DNA of 37,396 nucleotides from Pseudomonadota bacterium (lineage in GTDB: Bacteria > Bdellovibrionota > Bdellovibrionia > Bdellovibrionales > Bdellovibrionaceae), in NCBI GenBank assembly GCA_021300175.1, contig JAJTIC010000015.1:1-37396 (forward strand). The letters run 5' to 3'. Shown here piece after piece: positions 31,916 to 37,396 of the stretch. A program made the translations under genes and the position numbers. Each line of letters begins with the position of its first letter. Position 1 is the stretch's first letter. A model generated the notes under the pieces. The model was not told the DNA's origin. It did no database searches and saw only the letters and a program-made list of their open reading frames with translations.

Positions 31916-31945
31916 CTTGACGGGCTGGGGATAGGCCCCAGATTT
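31916..31945 (+). promoter_or_regulatory. Candidate heat-shock (sigma-32-type) promoter of dnaK
   Basis: CTTGAC (31916-31921), 14 bases, then CCCCAGATTT (31936-31945), in the dnaJ-dnaK gap, close to the sigma-32 consensus CTTGAAA-N13-15-CCCCATNT. It would allow dnaK to be made without dnaJ. The 38-base leader ends with AAAAGGAGTAGTT before the ATG. Confidence 0.5.
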
Positions 31946-31982
31946 GAATTGTGAATTAAGACTTTTATCAAAAGGAGTAGTT

Positions 31983-33890
31983 ATGGGTAAAATTATTGGT
32001 ATCGACTTGGGAACCACAAATTCGTGCGTGGCGATCATGGAGGGCGGTGAGCCCAAAGTTCTCGTGAACGAAGAGGGTGCAAGAACAACACCTTCAGTTG
32101 TGGCTTTCACAAAGGATGGCGAACGACTGGCAGGGCAAATTGCCAAGCGCCAAGCTGTCACAAATCCTGAAAACACCATTTACTCCGCAAAGCGATTTAT
32201 CGGTCGCAGATTTAGCGAAATTCAAGATGAAATCAAACTCGTTCCTTACACCGTTGTAGAAAAAGGCAACGACTGTGCTTTCAAAGTTCAAGGCAAGCCA
32301 GTGAGCCCCGAAGAAATTGGAGCTGCTGTTCTCTCGAAGCTCAAAAAAGTCGCTGAAGATTATCTTGGCGAGCCAGTGACGGAAGCTGTTGTCACTGTTC
32401 CTGCTTACTTCAACGATGCTCAAAGACAAGCGACAAAAGACGCCGGTCGCATCGCGGGTCTTGAGATCAAGCGGATCATCAACGAACCCACTGCGGCCGC
32501 TTTGGCTTACGGGATGGACAAAAAGAAAGAACAGAAAATTGCGATCTATGACTTTGGGGGAGGAACTTTTGATATCTCGATCCTTGAAGTGGGCGACGGT
32601 GTGGTCGAAGTCAAAGCCACCAATGGAGATACTCACTTGGGTGGGGATAACTTTGATACAGTGATCCTCGAGTGGCTTGTGACCGAATTCAAAAAAGATC
32701 AAGCGATCGATCTTCGCAATGATAAAATGGCTTTGCAGCGCCTGAAAGAAGCTGCTGAGAAAGCAAAAATTGAGCTCTCGACCGCGCAAGAAACAGAAAT
32801 CAATCTTCCATTCATCACCGCTGATCAGTCGGGCCCTAAGCACCTCCAAATTAAGCTCAGTCGAGCGAAATTTGAACAGATGACTGAAGACCTTGTCAGA
32901 CGTTCTGTTGAACCTTGCAAGAAAGCTCTGGCAGACTCTGGCTTTCAGCTCTCAGAGATCGACGAAGTCGTGCTCGTGGGTGGTTCAACTCGAATCCCTG
33001 CGATTCAAAAAGCAGTGAAAGATTTCTTCGGTAAAGAGCCAAACCGCAGTGTGAACCCTGACGAAGTGGTGGCTGTGGGTGCCGCAGTTCAAGGGGGAGT
33101 TCTGACAGGGGATGTGAAGGACGTTCTGCTGCTCGATGTAACTCCGTTGTCTTTGGGCATTGAAACTTTGGGTGGAGTGATGACGACACTCATCGAAAGA
33201 AACACCACAATTCCTGTGAAGAAATCTCAAGTGTTTTCAACAGCAGCAGACAATCAGCCAGCTGTGGACATCCATGTTCTTCAAGGGGAGCGCAAGATGG
33301 CTGCTGACAACAAAACTTTGGGTCGTTTTGAGTTGATGGGAATTCCTGCAGCTCCGAGGGGAGTTCCACAAGTGGAAGTGACTTTCGATATCGACGCCAA
33401 CGGGATCTTGAGTGTGTCAGCAAAAGACAAAGCTTCAGGAAAATCTCAGCAAATCAAAATCACAGCTCAATCGGGCCTCAGTGAAGAAGAGATCAAAAAA
33501 GCTGTGAACGAAGCGGAAGCTCACCGTCAAGAGGACGAAGAGAGACAGAAAGCTGTCACAGCGAGAAATAATTTGGACAATTTGGTTTACCAAACTGAAA
33601 AGATGGTGAAAGACAATCCAAGTTTACCGGAAGCGGATAAGAAATCCGTTGAAGAAGCCGTGGCTCAGGCGAAGAAAACTTTGGAGAACAAATCAGCAAG
33701 TTTGGCAGAGCTTGAATCTGCATCTAACAACTTGCAGACGGTGTCACACAAAGTGGCTGGCGAGTTGTACAAACAGCAATCAGCGCAAGGGCAACCGGGA
33801 GCTGATGGTCAGCAGGCCGGCGGCGGAGCCCAAGGCGAAGCAAAAAAAGATGACGATGTCATCGACGCTGATTACAAAGACGTCAATTAA
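31983..33890 (+). CDS. dnaK: Chaperone protein DnaK (Hsp70)
   Basis: 635 residues, the normal length. The ATPase domain begins [19 protein letters not shown] and shows [27 protein letters not shown] and [13 protein letters not shown]; the substrate domain begins near [15 protein letters not shown] and is followed by the helical lid and a Gln/Gly/Asp-rich tail ending [16 protein letters not shown] 31983 is chosen because AAAAGGAG lies six bases before it and it gives the family N-terminus; upstream in-frame codons have no support. It folds cytosolic proteins with DnaJ and GrpE; the latter is encoded elsewhere. Confidence 0.98.
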   Translation: MGKIIGIDLGTTNSCVAIMEGGEPKVLVNEEGARTTPSVVAFTKDGERLAGQIAKRQAVTNPENTIYSAKRFIGRRFSEIQDEIKLVPYTVVEKGNDCAFKVQGKPVSPEEIGAAVLSKLKKVAEDYLGEPVTEAVVTVPAYFNDAQRQATKDAGRIAGLEIKRIINEPTAAALAYGMDKKKEQKIAIYDFGGGTFDISILEVGDGVVEVKATNGDTHLGGDNFDTVILEWLVTEFKKDQAIDLRNDKMALQRLKEAAEKAKIELSTAQETEINLPFITADQSGPKHLQIKLSRAKFEQMTEDLVRRSVEPCKKALADSGFQLSEIDEVVLVGGSTRIPAIQKAVKDFFGKEPNRSVNPDEVVAVGAAVQGGVLTGDVKDVLLLDVTPLSLGIETLGGVMTTLIERNTTIPVKKSQVFSTAADNQPAVDIHVLQGERKMAADNKTLGRFELMGIPAAPRGVPQVEVTFDIDANGILSVSAKDKASGKSQQIKITAQSGLSEEEIKKAVNEAEAHRQEDEERQKAVTARNNLDNLVYQTEKMVKDNPSLPEADKKSVEEAVAQAKKTLENKSASLAELESASNNLQTVSHKVAGELYKQQSAQGQPGADGQQAGGGAQGEAKKDDDVIDADYKDVN

Positions 33891-33901
33891 CGGTGCACCG
33901 G

Positions 33902-33920
33902 GGGGCTGTGGCGAAGCCCC
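33902..33920 (+). terminator. GC hairpin after dnaK, weak terminator candidate
   Basis: GGGGCT (33902-33907) pairs with AGCCCC (33915-33920) around a 7-base loop, 11 bases after the dnaK stop. There is no T-run, so it is either a weak terminator or an mRNA 3'-end stabiliser. Confidence 0.35.
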
Positions 33921-33958
33921 TCTGACCTCTGCCAATCGTGAGAGATTCGCAGTAGGTT

Positions 33959-33988
33959 AAAAATCCTTGAGGACTTCGCCTAAAGGAT
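33959..33988 (-). terminator. Intrinsic terminator of the pseudopilin-like gene
   Basis: On the minus strand ATCCTT-T-AGG-CGAAGT-CCT-C-AAGGAT forms a 9-pair stem with one internal mismatch, followed by T's (33963-33959). It lies just after the stop of the 33996-35234 gene. Confidence 0.75.
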
Positions 33989-33995
33989 AACTTCA

Positions 33996-35234
33996 TCACT
34001 GTGCTGGGACTTCTTTAACAACCGTTGAATCGATTTGGCAGTTGGCTGTGAATGTTGCTTGAGCTTCCCACACTGCTGGCGTGAAATCGTCACAGTCCCC
34101 TGGATCCGCTAGTTGAGTCGGTGTCGTCACCGAGCAATTGACCTCTCTTTGTCCATTGCCTGTCGCAGTGTTGTCGATCAAGCTTCCTGCCACTGCGGGA
34201 AGAGCATAAGAGCAATCGTAAGGTGTTGGAGGTGTCGGAGGGACCGGGGGAGTTGCTGATGGGTTTCCAGGACTTCCTGAGGTGTAGCAAGTTTTTTGGC
34301 AGTATCCGCTCTGAGAGGTGAGTACCTGCAAGCTACATTGATTAGTGACGTGATAATGAGGAGGACACACTTCACCCACTATGCTTCCGCCCGCAAAAGA
34401 ACCACGGTTTTCAGAATCTTGAGCTACCCACAAGCATGTTCCACTTTTAAATCCTTGAGCCAGCTGAACCGTGCTGAATGCTCTCAGAGAGTAGTTTGTT
34501 GGACAAGACAGCTCTTGGGTCACGGGTCGGCAGTCGAGAACTAAACGGCTACCATCCACACGAAGGCCGCGAGCAAAGCTTCCATCAGGGCAATTATCAC
34601 TCGGAGTGGGAAGTGTTAAACATTGAACGGCGCCGGTATCACGGTCCATTCCCGTGATCGTGGCATCGGTAGCGCAAGTAGCTGTCGTTGACGAGCGGAC
34701 AAAGTCGGCAGGAATTTTGGCTTGATAGGCATCTGTTCCATTGATCGCAAGTAAACTCTGTGAGTCCTCAGGGAGTTTGGTCTTAATGCTATCGTTGGGT
34801 GTGATATTGTAACTGTATCCGAGACCATTCGGACCACGGCCAAAAGTGACATCGATACGAAACCAACAATTTTCATCCGAGAAGCCAGTGCAAGCTTCTC
34901 CATTTCGAGAAAGGAAAAATGTTCCATTCGAAGGAATCATGATCTCCCCAGATTCAGCAGGCAGGCGTACATTGAAGCTGGGCAAATTGCCTGAGCCAGC
35001 TTGCGTCAGTGCTTCACGAATTTCGGGAGTGTAATTATCGGCGTTTGAAAGAGCACTCAGCAGTCGGCTTTCCACCGAAATCGTCTGGCTGACAAGTTCG
35101 GTTTTTTCTTTGGCTTGGGAGTATTGCTGGATGCTTACCCCTAATCCACCAAGTGCGATGGAAAGGATCAGTGCACCCATGAGGGCTTCTGGTAATGAGA
35201 CCCCTTTTTGGTTTGTTCTTGGCAGTGTTTTCAC
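33996..35234 (-). CDS. Pseudopilin-like protein with large secreted head
   Basis: About 412 residues. The N-terminus has a prepilin peptidase site (MKTLPRTNQKG, cut before VSLPEALMGALILSIALGGLG) with Glu at +5, so it should be processed and inserted like a type IV pilin or type II secretion pseudopilin. The head is much larger than usual, about 380 residues, with many Cys (for example CATDATITG, SCPTNYSL, CPPHYHVTNQC, CQKTC) and a Pro-rich segment (PSATPPVPPTPPTPYDC). I chose GTG 35234, which has AAGGGAGGA directly before it and gives a normal leader; a TTG at 35342 would give an odd 47-residue leader. It is divergent from acs and has its own terminator. It could be a minor, tip-located pilin; that is inference. 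Confidence 0.8.
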   Translation of the reverse strand: MKTLPRTNQKGVSLPEALMGALILSIALGGLGVSIQQYSQAKEKTELVSQTISVESRLLSALSNADNYTPEIREALTQAGSGNLPSFNVRLPAESGEIMIPSNGTFFLSRNGEACTGFSDENCWFRIDVTFGRGPNGLGYSYNITPNDSIKTKLPEDSQSLLAINGTDAYQAKIPADFVRSSTTATCATDATITGMDRDTGAVQCLTLPTPSDNCPDGSFARGLRVDGSRLVLDCRPVTQELSCPTNYSLRAFSTVQLAQGFKSGTCLWVAQDSENRGSFAGGSIVGEVCPPHYHVTNQCSLQVLTSQSGYCQKTCYTSGSPGNPSATPPVPPTPPTPYDCSYALPAVAGSLIDNTATGNGQREVNCSVTTPTQLADPGDCDDFTPAVWEAQATFTANCQIDSTVVKEVPAQ

Positions 35235-35308
35235 TCCTCCCTTATCGGTCAAGCTTTGCCCAAGAATGAGTAATTTCAGAGAAATCAACAGGTTCGGTGC
35301 CGAATTTG

Positions 35309-35321
35309 TCTCAAATTGAGA
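35309..35321. promoter_or_regulatory. Palindrome upstream of the acs promoter
   Basis: TCTCAA-A-TTGAGA is a perfect 6-1-6 inverted repeat, 10 bases upstream of the -35 box of acs and within the divergent gap to the pseudopilin gene. Possible operator for a dimeric regulator. Confidence 0.4.
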
Positions 35322-35330
35322 GATCCATTC

Positions 35331-35359
35331 TAGACAATCCAAAATCTTCTCAGGATAAT
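35331..35359 (+). promoter_or_regulatory. Sigma-70-type promoter of acs
   Basis: TAGACA (35331-35336), a 17-base spacer, GATAAT (35354-35359): each box differs from consensus at one base and the spacing is ideal. Predicted start near 35366, giving a leader of about 13 bases with GAGAGGG as ribosome binding site. Confidence 0.65.
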
Positions 35360-35378
35360 TTTAGCCGAGAGGGTGCTC

Positions 35379-37223
35379 ATGAGTCATGATCAGTTATGGA
35401 CAAAAATTTCTCAGGATCTTCATTGGTTTAATCCGTGGTCTCGCTTGAAGAATGTCTCCTTTCAGCGGCCAGTCAAAATAGCCTGGTATGAACAGGGAAA
35501 ACTCAACGCTTGCTACAATGCCCTTGATCGGCATCTCACCGATAAAAAAGATCAAGTCGCTCTGATTTGGGAAGCGGATGATCTCAAGACTCCGTCCATA
35601 AAGTGGACTTATGGGGATCTCGCTCGCGAAGTGAACCAAATGTCGGCAGCCCTGAAGCGTTTAGGCGTTCAAAAAGGAGACCGAGTGACCATCTATCTGC
35701 CCATGGTGCTCGAAGCGGTGGTCGCCATGCTCAGTTGTGCTCGACTCGGCGCCATTCATTCAGTGGTTTTCGGTGGGTTCTCTCCGGATTCTTTGTCAGA
35801 TCGGATCAATGACTGTGAATCCAAATTTGTGATTACTGCTGACGAAGGTCGACGTGGGGGCAAAAAAATTCCTCTCAAGCACAATGTGGATGAAGCTCTC
35901 AAGAAAGTAACAAATCCTGTGAAAGTCTTGGTGGTGAAAGTCACGGGATCTCCCGTGAACTGGGATTCTTCCCGGGATTTTTGGTGGCACGAGGAAAAGA
36001 CCAAAGCGACGGAACCTGTTCCCTGTGAAGAAATGGACGCGGAAGATCCGCTTTTTATTTTGTACACCTCAGGCTCCACAGGAAAACCCAAAGGGGTTCT
36101 CCATACCACGGGTGGATACCTCGCATACGCTCTTCACACTTTTAAAACAGTGTTTCAATACAAACCGAAAGAAGTTTACTGGTGCACAGCTGATGTGGGC
36201 TGGATCACAGGTCACTCTTACATGGTGTATGGGCCTTTGGCTGCAGGCGCCACGGTTCTTATTTTTGAAGGTGTTCCGAATTACCCCACGACCACTCGTT
36301 TTTGGGATGTGATTGATAAGCATCAAGTGAATATTTTCTACACGGCCCCCACAGCTCTCAGAGCGCTCATGAGAGAGGGCGAAGATCAGATCAAACCTTT
36401 TTCACTCACGAGTCTTCGTTTGCTGGGCAGTGTGGGGGAGCCCATTAACCCCGAAGCTTGGAACTGGTATCATCGCAATGTGGGTCGCGGCCGCTGCGAG
36501 ATTGTAGATACTTGGTGGCAGACTGAAACAGGCGGTGTTTTGATTTCCCCGCAGCCAGGAAAGAACATGCAAAAACCTGGCTCTGCAACACAGCCACTTC
36601 CAGGCATTGAGCCAGTGGTGCTGTCTCCTGAAGGCAAAATATTAGAGGGCGCTTGTGAGGGAATTCTCGTCTTGAAGGATTCTTGGCCTGGCCAGATGCG
36701 AACGGTCTACAAGGACCATCAGCGCTTTGAAGACACTTATTTCTCTGCTTACCCGGGATACTATTTCACCGGCGATGGCTGTCGCAGAGATGCAGATGGT
36801 GACTACTGGATCACAGGTCGCGTGGACGACGTACTGAATGTGAGTGGTCATCGCCTCGGGACTGCAGAGCTGGAAAGTGCTCTCGTTGCTCATCCGTCTG
36901 TGGCTGAGGCGGCCGTTGTCGGATACCCTCACGACATCAAAGGGCAAGGAATCTATGCCTATGTGACTTTGAAGGTGGGAGTCATTGCGACTGATGGCCT
37001 GAGGAAGGAGCTCATCGCTTGGGTTTCTGAACATATCTCTCCCATTGCAAAACCAGATCTTCTGCAATGGGCTCCCGGTCTGCCAAAAACTCGCAGCGGA
37101 AAAATCATGAGAAGAATTCTGAGGAAGCTCGCTGAAAATCAGCCGGAAGCTCTCGGTGATATTACCACTCTGGCAGACCCTTCTGTGGTGAAGGATCTGA
37201 CGGAGCACAGGCTTAACAAATAG
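35379..37223 (+). CDS. acs: Acetyl-CoA synthetase (AMP-forming)
   Basis: 614 residues. Converts acetate, ATP and CoA to acetyl-CoA through an acetyl-adenylate. Adenylate-forming motifs are present: [11 protein letters not shown] (ATP phosphate loop), [27 protein letters not shown] and the hinge/CoA part [20 protein letters not shown]. The C-terminal [15 protein letters not shown] carries the catalytic Lys, the usual target of inhibitory acetylation. It is slightly shorter than E. coli Acs (about 650), mainly at the N-terminus. ATG 35379 is preferred, with AGAGGG about six bases before it; GTG 35373 is in frame. A closely related propionyl-CoA synthetase is less likely given the tryptophan in the WWQTETGG loop region. 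Confidence 0.95.
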   Translation: MSHDQLWTKISQDLHWFNPWSRLKNVSFQRPVKIAWYEQGKLNACYNALDRHLTDKKDQVALIWEADDLKTPSIKWTYGDLAREVNQMSAALKRLGVQKGDRVTIYLPMVLEAVVAMLSCARLGAIHSVVFGGFSPDSLSDRINDCESKFVITADEGRRGGKKIPLKHNVDEALKKVTNPVKVLVVKVTGSPVNWDSSRDFWWHEEKTKATEPVPCEEMDAEDPLFILYTSGSTGKPKGVLHTTGGYLAYALHTFKTVFQYKPKEVYWCTADVGWITGHSYMVYGPLAAGATVLIFEGVPNYPTTTRFWDVIDKHQVNIFYTAPTALRALMREGEDQIKPFSLTSLRLLGSVGEPINPEAWNWYHRNVGRGRCEIVDTWWQTETGGVLISPQPGKNMQKPGSATQPLPGIEPVVLSPEGKILEGACEGILVLKDSWPGQMRTVYKDHQRFEDTYFSAYPGYYFTGDGCRRDADGDYWITGRVDDVLNVSGHRLGTAELESALVAHPSVAEAAVVGYPHDIKGQGIYAYVTLKVGVIATDGLRKELIAWVSEHISPIAKPDLLQWAPGLPKTRSGKIMRRILRKLAENQPEALGDITTLADPSVVKDLTEHRLNK

Positions 37224-37396
37224 AAACTGATCCTCTTCAAGGTTCTCAAAGGGGAATTGGTCGAGGGCTAAGTTCTTTGATTCTGGGCTAAATCCGGATA
37301 TTCGGGTGGGTTGATTCTCCACCGGGTGGCTTTGAGGAGCGGAATTGAGCTTGCTGGTGCCCTTTCCCTGATGAGCTTTTACCCTCAAAAATGCCC

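Noticed and set aside
32094-32849. Minus-strand open frame of 251 codons
   Set aside because: Antisense to dnaK with no supporting signals.
36642-37388. Minus-strand open frame of 248 codons at the right end
   Set aside because: Mostly antisense to the well-supported acs gene; no ribosome site or family features.

Overview
The window is a chromosomal segment from a predatory or predator-related bacterium, most likely in the Bdellovibrionota (Bdellovibrio-like). The inference rests on gene content and style: a type IV pilin gene (pilA) just upstream of dnaJ-dnaK, many exported or lipid-anchored proteins of unknown function, an orphan OmpR-type regulator, a Fis-like regulator, a proline-oxidising PutA, ClpS-ClpA, HtpX and a large lytic transglycosylase. 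No rRNA, tRNA, CRISPR array or intact insertion sequence was seen. Gene density is high and most intergenic gaps are under 250 bases. The species cannot be fixed from sequence alone.

Layout. 1-2110: an acidic cytosolic protein, a Fis-type DNA-binding protein and a membrane-anchored unknown, the first two each followed by a clear intrinsic terminator. 2190-4855: an RDD-domain membrane protein with a repeat-rich C-terminus, translationally coupled to a rhomboid protease. 4794-8900 (minus): a SixA-like phosphatase, a FAH-family enzyme and bifunctional PutA. 8963-12133 (plus): redox chaperone Hsp33, an orphan response regulator, a gap with one doubtful reading frame, a matrixin-like lipoprotein protease and a small protein. 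12130-14447 (minus): three genes ending in an unusual long coiled-coil protein that carries an alpha-crystallin (small heat-shock protein) domain. 14611-16324: a protein with an internal domain duplication, convergent with a lipoprotein. 16505-20396 (minus): lnt-mutS2. 20503-21273: a zinc-ribbon membrane protein. 21267-28500 (minus): subtilisin-like protease, Slt, HtpX, ClpA and ClpS. 28727-33890 (plus): pilA, an anchored unknown, a domesticated Y1 (REP-associated) transposase relative, dnaJ and dnaK. 33996-35234 (minus): an orphan pseudopilin-like protein. 35379-37223 (plus): acetyl-CoA synthetase. The first 109 and last 173 bases hold no gene I can support.

How it works together. Much of the window concerns protein quality control and the envelope: DnaK/DnaJ, Hsp33, ClpAP with its ClpS adaptor, HtpX, rhomboid, the sHSP-like fusion, two secreted proteases, Slt and Lnt. 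PutA and Acs feed amino acids and acetate into central metabolism, which suits growth on prey protein, though that link is inference.

The most noteworthy signals are: two near-consensus sigma-54 promoters sharing an identical 12-base core in front of a lipoprotein gene and the subtilisin gene; the coiled-coil/alpha-crystallin fusion; a pilA terminator hairpin that contains the start region of the next gene; and the tandem-domain protein at 14611-15489. Candidate sigma-32-type elements precede both dnaJ and dnaK.
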